Shown: piece after piece, positions 33,092-40,862 of the stretch | Position numbering within the stretch: position 1 is the first letter of the stretch | How the letters are laid out: each line of letters starts with the position of its first letter | DNA from: Planobispora longispora | Lineage (GTDB): Bacteria > Actinomycetota > Actinomycetes > Streptosporangiales > Streptosporangiaceae | Direction of reading: 5' to 3' | Length of the DNA stretch: 64,000 nucleotides | NCBI RefSeq assembly: GCF_016863135.1 | Contig: NZ_BOOH01000039.1 | Span: 62,001 to 126,000 of the forward strand | Translations under genes and position numbers: made by a program | Notes under the pieces: model-generated | Told to the model about the DNA's origin: nothing | Seen by the model: only the letters and a program-made list of their open reading frames with translations | Databases searched by the model: none

Positions 33092-33152
33092 ACGGAAAGT
33101 CAATCAGCGACTTTCCAACTCGTCAACTCTAGACTTTCCGTCACGGAAAGTC
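33092..33152. promoter_or_regulatory. Operator array: four GGAAAGTC half-sites
   Basis: ACGGAAAGTC (33092-33101) faces GACTTTCC (33109-33116) across 7 nt. A near-perfect 21-bp palindrome follows at 33132-33152, with arms GACTTTCCGT and ACGGAAAGTC around one C. The array sits directly upstream of the membrane-protein/regulator operon. Confidence 0.7.
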
Positions 33153-33198
33153 TTAGGTTCGACGCATCCCGCAGCATGCACCCCGCGCCCCGGCGGGC

Positions 33199-33798
33199 TC
33201 AGCCGGGGAAGCTGATCTCCACCCGGCGGTTCTCGGCGCGGCCCTCGGGGTTGTCGCCGCCGTCGGGGGTGGTGTTGGGGGCGACCGGGTCGGCCGCGCC
33301 GTGGCCCTCGACGACGAAGGTGATGCCCTTGCCGCCCAGCAGCCGCTCCAGGGACTCCCGCACGGCCTGCGCGCGCCGCCGCGACAGGTCCAGGTTGTAG
33401 GCGTCGTCGCCCTTCGCGTCGGTGTGGCCGTCGATGCGCACCTGCTCGCCCCCGGCCTCGGCGGCGAGCGTCTTCGCGGCCTGCGCCAGGCGGCTTCTGG
33501 CCTTGGGGGTGAGCGTCGCCTTGTCGAAGGCGAACAGCACGTCGGCGGCAACGATGATCTTCCGCTCGGCGCCCCTGCTCTCGTCCGTGAGCGACCCGTC
33601 CAGGGTGGCGATGCGCTCGCTGATGTCCAGCACCCGGCCCTGCATGTCGAGCATCGGGGTGACCAGGTCGAGGACGGGCGCGGTGACCGGAGGCCCCGCC
33701 TCCACGGGGATCGGCGTGGGCGACGGCCGCGGCGCGGGGGTGGACGCCGGGGCGAGCAGGGCCGCGGCCAGCGCCAGGGCGCTAGCCGAGCGGTACAT
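33199..33798 (-). CDS. OmpA family peptidoglycan-binding protein
   Basis: A 199-aa secreted protein: a signal peptide (SALALAAALLAPASTPAP), a Pro-rich segment, then an OmpA-like domain (about 85-198) with DVLFAFDKATLTPKARSRL, IDGHTDAKGDDAYN and RAENRRVEISF. It should bind peptidoglycan in the cell wall. Its start overlaps the 3' end of the upstream lipoprotein gene by 17 bp, so the two are coupled. The pair corresponds to two parts of the single protein encoded at 16072-17739. Confidence 0.88.
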   Translation of the reverse strand: MYRSASALALAAALLAPASTPAPRPSPTPIPVEAGPPVTAPVLDLVTPMLDMQGRVLDISERIATLDGSLTDESRGAERKIIVAADVLFAFDKATLTPKARSRLAQAAKTLAAEAGGEQVRIDGHTDAKGDDAYNLDLSRRRAQAVRESLERLLGGKGITFVVEGHGAADPVAPNTTPDGGDNPEGRAENRRVEISFPG

Positions 33799-34339
33799 CG
33801 GCCAGGGTCCCGGCGTTGGGGATGTGAACGTCCATCGAGGTCACGTCGTCGGGCGGGGCGGCGAAGGTGGCGGAGAACGCCGCGCTCTCGCCCTCCTTGA
33901 GGAACAGCGACCCGATCCTGCTGCAGACGCATGTGTTGTCGCTGTCCAGTGCGACCAGGTGCTTCTTGGCGTTCTTGGTGTCGATCAGGAACACCCCGTC
34001 GACGGTGGGGTGCTGCTGCGGGACGGCCGAGAAGGCGTTGTTCACCTGCCAGCCCAGCCCGCCGTCGCCCTTGGTCACGGTGGCGGTGAAGGTGAGGTTC
34101 ACGAACCGGTCGCGGCGAATGAACTGGACGATCTCCACCCGGAAACGGTGATTGTCGATGGCGCCCTCCCGGCCGGCCACGACCTTGTCCGGCGGTGCCG
34201 TCGCCCTGGCCGTCGAGGCGTCCGAGGCGGTGGAGGTGAGCTGCACCCGCTCCTGCGGGAGCTCCTCGTCCTGGCCGAACTGGCAGCCCGCGACCGCCAG
34301 GACCAGCGCCGCCATGGTCACGATCTTCATCGTTCTCAT
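33782..34339 (-). CDS. Secreted beta-domain lipoprotein
   Basis: A 185-aa lipoprotein with lipobox AVAGC. The mature part is one beta-rich domain (FRVEIVQFIRRDRFVNLTFT, GVFLIDTKNAKKHLVALD, KEGESAAFSATFAAPPDD). It aligns by eye with the second flanking domain of the OmpA-like lipoprotein at 16072-17739, sharing the order FxVE/D...F, V.LID/EP...A, L.GES...PP.D...V..P..G...VP. Function unknown; it is possibly a surface adhesion or regulatory partner of the OmpA protein encoded next. Confidence 0.8.
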   Translation of the reverse strand: MRTMKIVTMAALVLAVAGCQFGQDEELPQERVQLTSTASDASTARATAPPDKVVAGREGAIDNHRFRVEIVQFIRRDRFVNLTFTATVTKGDGGLGWQVNNAFSAVPQQHPTVDGVFLIDTKNAKKHLVALDSDNTCVCSRIGSLFLKEGESAAFSATFAAPPDDVTSMDVHIPNAGTLADVPLG

Positions 34340-34789
34340 GGGACGAGGATCCTAATAAGCGGCATTTGCTGATTTCTAGCGAAAATTCAGAATTTTTAGA
34401 TGCGTTAAGCGCGCCAGCCAATACGCGATGAGCAAATTAACCCGACATATGTTGTTAAACCGGACAGGACGGCGCCGCATCCGGCCGTGGCTGTACGGCC
34501 CCGCCTGAATCCAGGACAGATCAGACAAAGGCGCCACTACGCTCGGGGGAGGATCGTAGTCGCCGTGTTCACCGGCGTCGGGCCCGGCTTCGCCCTCATC
34601 GGGCAGCCGGAGGCGGACGCGCTGGAGCCCGCATCCTGACCTGGAGCGGCCGGGACGCTCCAGGGCCGCACCCGGGCGGCACCCGTGCGCGGGAGCGTGC
34701 GGGAGTGTTGACGCCGGCGGCGCGGCCGAGTTCTCATCGATCTTCCAGAGCGTGCCCGCGGGGCACGCGCCCCGGCGAAGGGAGCGTCG
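34340..34789. other. 450-bp intergenic region with AT-rich patch
   Basis: No gene is supported. The stretch 34345-34460 is strikingly AT-rich for this genome and includes a perfect 15-bp palindrome (34382-34396) and the sequence ACATATGT. The remainder is GC-rich. It separates the divergent lipoprotein and membrane-protein genes and presumably holds both promoters. Confidence 0.5.
34382..34396. promoter_or_regulatory. AT-rich 15-bp palindrome upstream of the lipoprotein gene
   Basis: AAAATTC and GAATTTT flank a single A. It lies 43 bp upstream of the lipoprotein start; a regulator site or a promoter element is possible. Confidence 0.4.
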
Positions 34790-35560
34790 ATGCCGCAGGC
34801 CGGGCAGTCCCAGGATCCTCCGGTCCGCAGGGAGCCCTCGCTCAGGGCCCGCCTCATCGCCCTGGCGGTCGGGCTGGCGCTGGCCGTACCGCTCGGGACG
34901 ATGTTCGGCACGTGGACCTACAGGTCGTTCGAGACCCACTACGCCCTGGAGATCGATCCCGGCGGGCTGATCGCCGCCCACGCGGTCGTCGAAGACGCCT
35001 GGAGCGCCTTCGCGACCTCGACCGGGGACACCGAGCGGTTCGACGGCAACGGCTCCCACGGGGCCCGGCTGCGGGTCGAGGGCCGGAGCGAGCCGGAGAC
35101 CTTCGACCCGCTGCCGGAGGAGATGCGGCAGCTCCGGGAGGGGGAGACGGTCGACGTCGTCGTCTGGGACGGCCGGATCCTGCGGGTCGAGTCGCTGCTC
35201 GTCGCCACCGGCTGGGCCGACGGCTCGCGGATGTTCGCCACCCTGTTCCTCTACCCGTTCCTGCTGGCCGGTTCGCTGGCCGTCCTGTGCCAGATCGTCA
35301 TGCTGTCCCTGCGATGCGTCAGGTCCGGCCGCTCCCTTCCCCGCTACGAGCGGGGGACCACCTTCAGCGCCGTCGCGTGGGCGGTCACCGTCGGCCACGT
35401 CCTCGCCTTCGCCTTCTGCGGGGCCGTCGCCCTGCGCGAAGAGGAGCTGTTCTGGTGGCCGCCGGTGTCGTCCGGGGCCGCGCTGTGCGCCGGGACGATC
35501 GTGCTCGTGCGGAGGGTCCGGAGGTTCCGGCGGCCGGTCGAGCTTCCCGTCGGAGCATGA
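34790..35560 (+). CDS. Hypothetical membrane protein
   Basis: A 256-aa protein of no recognised family. One N-terminal membrane segment (LIALAVGLALAVPLGTMFGT) is followed by an extracellular domain of about 115 residues (ALEIDPGGLIAAHAVVEDAW) with a DVVVWDGRILRVES core. Two or three more membrane segments follow (FLYPFLLAGSLAVLCQIVML, VAWAVTVGHVLAFAFCGAVA). AAGGGAGC precedes the ATG. The arrangement resembles DUF3592-type proteins, without firm motif support. The stop region is repeated once downstream with a 16-bp period. Confidence 0.75.
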   Translation: MPQAGQSQDPPVRREPSLRARLIALAVGLALAVPLGTMFGTWTYRSFETHYALEIDPGGLIAAHAVVEDAWSAFATSTGDTERFDGNGSHGARLRVEGRSEPETFDPLPEEMRQLREGETVDVVVWDGRILRVESLLVATGWADGSRMFATLFLYPFLLAGSLAVLCQIVMLSLRCVRSGRSLPRYERGTTFSAVAWAVTVGHVLAFAFCGAVALREEELFWWPPVSSGAALCAGTIVLVRRVRRFRRPVELPVGA

Positions 35561-35582
35561 GACCGCGGGGACATGAGACCGC
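35556..35582. repeat. 16-bp direct repeat including a stop codon
   Basis: CATGAGACCGC occurs at 35556-35566, where its TGA is the stop of the membrane-protein gene, and again at 35572-35582. Confidence 0.7.
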
Positions 35583-35681
35583 TTCTTCTGTCATCCCGTG
35601 AAAAATCATAGAAAGGGATGAAACGCAACGCCGATGCCGGACAGGTACCAGGTGACCGAGTCCCCGGCGGAAGGAAGCAGC

Positions 35682-36251
35682 GTGGGTCCCCCTGATCCCA
35701 AGCGGCGCTTCGATGAGATCTACACCGCGCACTATCCCGATCTCCTGGCCTACGTGCGGCGGCGTACCGGCTCCCCCGACGACGCCGCCGACGCGCTCGC
35801 CGAGACGTTCGCCACGGCCTGGCGCCGCCTGGACGACGTCCCCGGGGGACACGACGCCCGCCTGTGGCTGTACGGCGTGGCCCGGCGCGTGCTGGCCAAC
35901 GGCCGTCGCGCCGAGACCCGCCGGACCGAGCTGGCCGTACGGCTCCGCGCGGAGCTCACCGCCTGGGACGGGCATTCCGGCGGAGCCCGGAGCACCGTCG
36001 AGGACGACCCCGGCGGGGTCCGCGCGGCGTTCATGCGCCTCAGCCCCGATGATCGGGAACTGCTCTCCCTGGTGAGCTGGGAGGGCCTGGACCACGAGGA
36101 GATCGCGACCGTGATGGGCTGTTCGCGCGGGGCCGTGCGCCTCCGGCTGCACCGGGCGCGCAAACGGCTCGCCGGGGAACTCGACTCCGCCGGGCTCGAC
36201 CTGGCCCGGTACGGCTCGCGCGCGGTCGCACTGGTGAAGAGGGAGGCATGA
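35682..36251 (+). CDS. ECF-type RNA polymerase sigma factor
   Basis: An approximately 190-aa sigma-70 family factor of the ECF group. Region 2 is RRFDEIYTAHYPDLLAYVRR with DAADALAETFATAWRRLDDV. Region 4 is RLSPDDRELLSLVSWEGLDH with EEIATVMGCSRGAVRLRLHRARKRLA. GTG 35682 has GGAAGGAA 6 nt upstream and is preferred; ATG 35634 gives a longer 205-aa form. The stop overlaps the start of the next gene (ATGA), which encodes a membrane protein, the usual sigma/anti-sigma layout. The stimulus and regulon are unknown. Confidence 0.9.
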   Translation: MGPPDPKRRFDEIYTAHYPDLLAYVRRRTGSPDDAADALAETFATAWRRLDDVPGGHDARLWLYGVARRVLANGRRAETRRTELAVRLRAELTAWDGHSGGARSTVEDDPGGVRAAFMRLSPDDRELLSLVSWEGLDHEEIATVMGCSRGAVRLRLHRARKRLAGELDSAGLDLARYGSRAVALVKREA

Positions 36252-37126
36252 TGCACGACGTCGACCGTCTCGTGGCGGGCATCGCCCCCGATCCCGGCCC
36301 CGGCATGACCCCCGGCGCCCGGGAGCTGTTCGACGAGATCACCGCTGTCGCGCCCGCTCCGCGCCGCCGCCGGTTCACCGCGCCGTTCCGCGCCGGGACC
36401 GTACGGCGCCGCCGGTGGACGACCCTGCCGATCGTCGTCGCGTCGGCGGCCATGGGAATGCTGGTGACCTGGATGCTTCCCGGCTCGCTGGGCCCCCTTC
36501 CCGCCTCCGCCGCGCTGGACGTCAAGAGGGACGGCGACTACTACGTCGTCACGGTGAAGGACCTGTTCGCCGATCCCGAACTGTACGAGTCCGAGCTCAA
36601 GGCCCGCGGCATCAACATCTCGCTCCACGTCGCGCCGACGTCCCGGAGCCAGACGGGCAGCATCCTGCTGCTCCAGGACGTCGATCTGCTCAAGGCCGGG
36701 AAGCCGGTGCCCGTCGACGGCCCGATCGAGACGATCGAGGCTCCGGGCCGCTGCCGGTCGTTCGGCGGCTGCCCGATCGGCCTGAAGGTCCCGGTGGACT
36801 TCACCAAGCGGGCCGAGATCACTCTGGGCAGGGAGGCCGGGCCCGGCGAGAGGTACCAGATCCCCCCGGCCATCGGCATGCCCGGCGAGCCGTTGCACTG
36901 CGTGGAGTACGCCAACCGGACCGTCGCCGAGATCACGGCCGTGCTGCGGGAACGCGGCGTGGAGGCGGAGTTCACCTCCTTCGCCTCCCCGGACCAGCCG
37001 ATCCCCGGGAACTGGTACGTCCATGACGGCGTGATGAGCATGGCGGACCGGGCGCTTCTCCTGGCGGGTCCCGAGCCCAACCCGGCTCCCCGCCCGGTCG
37101 AGACGTTCTGCCCCAAGGGGTCGTAA
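36248..37126 (+). CDS. Sigma-factor-linked single-pass membrane protein
   Basis: A 292-aa protein coupled to the sigma gene by an ATGA overlap. The N-terminal cytosolic part (about 1-57: DVDRLVAGIAPDPGPGMTPG, then basic RRRRFTAPFR) leads to one membrane segment near 57-77 (LPIVVASAAMGMLVTWMLPG). The rest is an extracytoplasmic domain with no recognised family and several cysteines. No zinc-finger anti-sigma motif is visible. The position and topology fit an anti-sigma or sensor partner, a role that is inference. GGGAGG precedes the start. Confidence 0.78.
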   Translation: MMHDVDRLVAGIAPDPGPGMTPGARELFDEITAVAPAPRRRRFTAPFRAGTVRRRRWTTLPIVVASAAMGMLVTWMLPGSLGPLPASAALDVKRDGDYYVVTVKDLFADPELYESELKARGINISLHVAPTSRSQTGSILLLQDVDLLKAGKPVPVDGPIETIEAPGRCRSFGGCPIGLKVPVDFTKRAEITLGREAGPGERYQIPPAIGMPGEPLHCVEYANRTVAEITAVLRERGVEAEFTSFASPDQPIPGNWYVHDGVMSMADRALLLAGPEPNPAPRPVETFCPKGS

Positions 37127-37135
37127 CCCGCCCGC

Positions 37136-37265
37136 CGCCCTTCCCACGCCACACGCTCTGTTCCGCATGCCCGGATTCCGGACGCTCCGCCTGATCCGGC
37201 CGCCCTTCCCACGCCACACGCTCTGTTCCGCATGCCCGGATTCCGGACGCTCCGCCTGATCCGGC
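37136..37265. repeat. 65-bp perfect tandem duplication
   Basis: Two identical 65-bp units, 37136-37200 and 37201-37265, lie back to back, with a partial third start (37266 on). They lie between the sigma-linked membrane gene and the glycosyltransferase gene. The units contain no evident gene or stem-loop. Confidence 0.9.
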
Positions 37266-37310
37266 GGCCCTTCACCAGACGACCTCACCGGATGCTCCCC
37301 GCGGGCTCCG

Positions 37311-38810
37311 GTGGGGTCCCCCTCCGACGATCGGTTCACCGTGCTCACAGACGTCCGCCCGGCGGCGCCTCCCCGGCCCCGCCGCATCGTTCCCGCCGCC
37401 CTCGCGGACCACCGCGTCTTCGCCGTCCTCCTCGTGCTCGCCGCCGCGCTGCGGGTGGTCACGATGCTCGGCTACCGGCCCGCCCAGCTCTACTGGTACG
37501 ACTCCTTCACCTACCTGGACACCGCCGTCCGCCTCAAGCCCTCGGCGGCCTTCCACCCGATCGGCTACCCGCTCCTGCTCCGGGTGTTGTGGCCGTTCCA
37601 CAGCGTCGAGCTGATCGCGGCCGTGCAGCACGCGATGGGGCTGGCCATCGGGGTCATGATCTACGCCCTGCTCCGCCGCCGGTCGCTGCCCGGCTGGGGC
37701 GCGGCGCTGGCGACCGTGCCGCCGCTGTTCGACGCCTCGTTCCTCCGGCTGGAGCATTCGGTCCTGTCGGACACCCTGTTCATCTTCCTGATCGTCGCCG
37801 GGCTCACCACGCTCATGTGGTCGCCCGCGCTGTCGGCACGGGCCGCCACGGGGGCTGGCCTGCTGTTCGCGGCGGCGGCGCTCACCCGGACGATCGCGCT
37901 GCCGCTGCTGCTCCTGGTCCTGCTCGTCCTCGCCGTCCAGCGCGCCGGGCGGCGGCACGGGCGGCCGGGGGAACGGCCGGGACGGCGGCGGGGGTGGCGG
38001 GGGTGGAGGCCGCTGCTCGCCATGGCCCTGGCCGGGACGCTCCCGCTGGCCGCCTACGCCGCCTGGTACGGCGCGCACCACGGCAGGTTCGCGCTCAGCG
38101 GCGCCGACGGGGTCGCGCTCTGGGCCCGCACGATGACCTTCGCCGACTGCGCGGTCGTCAAGCCTCCGCCCGAGCTGGCGCGGCTCTGCCCCAACGGCAC
38201 CGTCATGGACGCCGCCTCGGAGTACGTCTGGGCGCCGGGAGCCTCGCTCAACCTGCTCCCCGGCGGCCGGTTCGCGCACAACGACGCGGCCCGCTCCTTC
38301 GCTCTGCGGGCCATCGCGGCCCAGCCGTCCGACTATCTCCGCGAGGTCGTCGAGGACACCTCCATCGCCTTCTCCTGGACGCCGGTCGCCCACCCCAAGC
38401 GGGTCGTCCCGGCCGTCGGCTTCGGGCACGGGGACTGGCCGCTGCCGGAGCAGCCCCTGATCGACAAGGTGACGCGGGAGTACGACCCGGACATCCGCGG
38501 CCTGTACTCGGTCCGCCCGTACGCCGACGTCCTGGTCGCCTACCAGTACCCGGCGTACCTGCGCGGGCCGCTGTTGGGGGCGATCCTGCTCGTCGGCGCG
38601 GCGGGGGCGCTGCTGCGGCGCCGGGGAGCCCGCCCGGGGACGCGCCGCGCGGTCCTGCTGCCCTGGGCGACGGCGGCGGCCCTGCTCGTCGGGCCGGTCG
38701 CCGTCCTCGACTTCGACCACCGCTACGTGCTGCCCGCGGTCCCGGTCGCCTGCCTCGCCGCCGCCCTCGCCCTGCGGTCCCTGCTGGTACGGCCGCCGGC
38801 GCGGGAGTGA
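37311..38810 (+). CDS. GT-C-type integral membrane glycosyltransferase
   Basis: A 499-aa membrane protein with about ten helices. The first loop carries YWYDSFTYLDTAVRLKP, an acidic motif typical of GT-C/PMT-type glycosyltransferases that use polyprenyl-phosphate sugars. ALRVVTMLGYRPAQL precedes it, and the C-terminal LDFDHRYVLPAVPVACLAA matches the family's late motif (D-x-RY-x-xP). It probably transfers a sugar to a wall polymer, glycolipid or secreted protein on the outer face. GTG 37311 is used; GTG 37341 is equally possible, and neither has a strong ribosome binding site. Confidence 0.82.
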   Translation: MGSPSDDRFTVLTDVRPAAPPRPRRIVPAALADHRVFAVLLVLAAALRVVTMLGYRPAQLYWYDSFTYLDTAVRLKPSAAFHPIGYPLLLRVLWPFHSVELIAAVQHAMGLAIGVMIYALLRRRSLPGWGAALATVPPLFDASFLRLEHSVLSDTLFIFLIVAGLTTLMWSPALSARAATGAGLLFAAAALTRTIALPLLLLVLLVLAVQRAGRRHGRPGERPGRRRGWRGWRPLLAMALAGTLPLAAYAAWYGAHHGRFALSGADGVALWARTMTFADCAVVKPPPELARLCPNGTVMDAASEYVWAPGASLNLLPGGRFAHNDAARSFALRAIAAQPSDYLREVVEDTSIAFSWTPVAHPKRVVPAVGFGHGDWPLPEQPLIDKVTREYDPDIRGLYSVRPYADVLVAYQYPAYLRGPLLGAILLVGAAGALLRRRGARPGTRRAVLLPWATAAALLVGPVAVLDFDHRYVLPAVPVACLAAALALRSLLVRPPARE

Positions 38811-38975
38811 CCGTCACGGACGCCGCGAGACCCCGGCCGCCATTACAAATCTCTTTTCAGGCGATTTACCAGTGCAGATCGGTTCAATCACTCCATTCCG
38901 GATGTGCGAACACCTGAGCGACATGTACTTTTTGTTCGGTCGTTGATCGGGGTTCGCCGACGGGGAGGTGGAACG

Positions 38976-40841
38976 GTGTCGAAAGCGACATTCCGGGAGC
39001 GATCGCGATACTGGTTCGACAACACCATGTCACGGGGCACCGGGGCGCTGATCGGGTGGCTCGCGGCGATCTCCGTGGCACTGATCGTCGTGGTCTCGGC
39101 GCTGGTGCTGTGGCTGACCCCGGTCGAGGCCGACAAGCACCACGGTGTGGCCGGGGTGCTGTGGGCGACGCTGATGCGCACGCTCAGCCCGGGCAAGGTC
39201 GCCAGCGACACCGGGAGCGCGCCGTTCATCGCGCTGATGTTCGCCGCGTCGCTGGGCGGGCTCATCATCGTCAGCGCCCTGGTCGGCGTGCTCGCCAACG
39301 GGTTCAAGGAGCGCTTCGAGCGGCTCCGCAAGGGCCGCTCCCGGATCATCGAGCGCGGGCACATCGTGATCCTCGGCTGGTCCGACCAGGTCTTCACGAT
39401 CGTCAAGGAGCTGGTCGAGGCGCACGCGAGCCGGCGCGGCTCGACCATCGCGATCCTCGCCGACCTGGACAAGGTCGCGATGGAGGACGCGCTCCGCACG
39501 CACGTGGGCGACACCGGGCGGACCAGGGTGGTCTGCCGGACCGGCCGTCCCGTCGAGCCCGCCGACCTGGACCTGATGAACCTGGACGCGGCCCGCTCGG
39601 TCGTCGTGCTCTCCCCGCAGGGAGAGGACCCCGACGCCCACGTCATCAAGACCCTGCTCGCCCTGGACAAGCGCGCGGGCGACCACCCCCCGGTGGTGGC
39701 CGCGATCGCGAGCACCGGCAACATGGCCGCCGCCCGGCTCGCCGGAGGCCCGGACGTGCACCTGGTCGACTCCGACGACACCGCCTCGCGGCTCATCGTG
39801 CAGTCCTCCCGCCAGTCGGGCACCTCGGTGGTCTGCATGGACCTGCTCGACTTCTCCGGCGACGAGATCTATCTGCGCTCCGATCCGAGCCTGGCGGGGA
39901 CGGAGTACGGCCGGGCCCTGTCCGCCTACCAGACCGCCACGGTCATCGGCCTGCGCCGCAAGGGCCGGGTCATGCTCAACCCGCCCATGGACACCGTGAT
40001 CGCCGCCGACGACGAGATCATCGTGATCGCCCCGGACGACTCGATGATCCACCTGGCCGACGGCACGCCGAAGGCCCACGAGGACGCGATCGTCCTGATC
40101 GAGCACGACGAGCCGGGCCCGGAGCGGACCCTGGTGCTCAACTGGAACGGCCGGGGCAGGCAGATCATCCGCTGCCTCGACGGCTACGCCGCCCCCGGCT
40201 CCGTCCTGGACGTGGCCTCCGACCACCCCGACGCCGCGACCGGCGTCGAGGGCCTGGTCAACCTCACGGTGAACGTCAAGGACTGCGAGACCACCGACCG
40301 CTACGCGCTGGAGTCCCTCGGCCTGGGCGTCTACCAGCACGTGATCGTGCTGTCCGACGACCGCTACGACGCGGCGCACGCCGACACCCGGACGCTGATG
40401 ACCCTGCTCCAGCTCCGCGACACGCAGACCACGCTCGGCGAGCGCTACTCGATCGTCAGCGAGATGCACGACGAGAACAACCGCGCCCTGGCCGAGGTCA
40501 CCCGGGCCGACGACATCGTGATCAGCGACACGGTCATCGGTCTCCTGCTCGCCCAGCTCACCGAGAACCAGCACCTGGCGGAGGTGTTCGGCTACCTCTT
40601 CGACTCGCGCGGCTCGGAGATCTACCCCCGCCCGGCGAACCTCTACGTCCGCGCCGGGGCGCCGGTCAGCTTCACCACGGTGATCGAGGCGGCCCGCCGC
40701 CGCGGCGAGACCGCGATCGGCTACCGCCTGGCCGACCGGGTCAACGAGGCGCCCCACTTCGGGGTGGTGCTCAACCCCGACAAGTCACGTCTGGTCCGGC
40801 TCGGCCCGGACGACTCCGTGATCGTCCTCGCCGAGCACTGA
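38976..40841 (+). CDS. CASTOR/POLLUX-like ion channel protein
   Basis: A 621-aa protein started at GTG 38976, with GGGGAGGTGG 5 nt upstream. Two N-terminal membrane segments (LIGWLAAISVALIVVVSALV; FIALMFAASLGGLIIVSALV) flank a pore-like region, as in CASTOR/POLLUX proteins. Two cytosolic NAD-binding-like RCK halves follow: IERGHIVILGWSDQVFTIVK, then TVIAADDEIIVIAPDDS, and LNWNGRGRQIIRCLDGYAAP. Plant relatives are nuclear cation channels; bacterial ones are presumed potassium or calcium channels. No canonical potassium selectivity filter is visible in the pore region. It appears to be monocistronic. Confidence 0.88.
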   Translation: MSKATFRERSRYWFDNTMSRGTGALIGWLAAISVALIVVVSALVLWLTPVEADKHHGVAGVLWATLMRTLSPGKVASDTGSAPFIALMFAASLGGLIIVSALVGVLANGFKERFERLRKGRSRIIERGHIVILGWSDQVFTIVKELVEAHASRRGSTIAILADLDKVAMEDALRTHVGDTGRTRVVCRTGRPVEPADLDLMNLDAARSVVVLSPQGEDPDAHVIKTLLALDKRAGDHPPVVAAIASTGNMAAARLAGGPDVHLVDSDDTASRLIVQSSRQSGTSVVCMDLLDFSGDEIYLRSDPSLAGTEYGRALSAYQTATVIGLRRKGRVMLNPPMDTVIAADDEIIVIAPDDSMIHLADGTPKAHEDAIVLIEHDEPGPERTLVLNWNGRGRQIIRCLDGYAAPGSVLDVASDHPDAATGVEGLVNLTVNVKDCETTDRYALESLGLGVYQHVIVLSDDRYDAAHADTRTLMTLLQLRDTQTTLGERYSIVSEMHDENNRALAEVTRADDIVISDTVIGLLLAQLTENQHLAEVFGYLFDSRGSEIYPRPANLYVRAGAPVSFTTVIEAARRRGETAIGYRLADRVNEAPHFGVVLNPDKSRLVRLGPDDSVIVLAEH

Positions 40842-40862
40842 CCCGCCCACGTTCCCGGCCGG

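Noticed and set aside
34560-34640. Short plus frame encoding a 24-residue Gly/Pro/Ala peptide
   Set aside because: No domain, and the GGGGAGG-like sequence is too distant from the GTG.
37136-37265. CRISPR-like array
   Set aside because: The two 65-bp units abut without spacers; no cas genes are present.
39030-40757. 575-aa minus frame over the ion channel gene
   Set aside because: Val/Asp/Arg-rich antisense shadow without domains.
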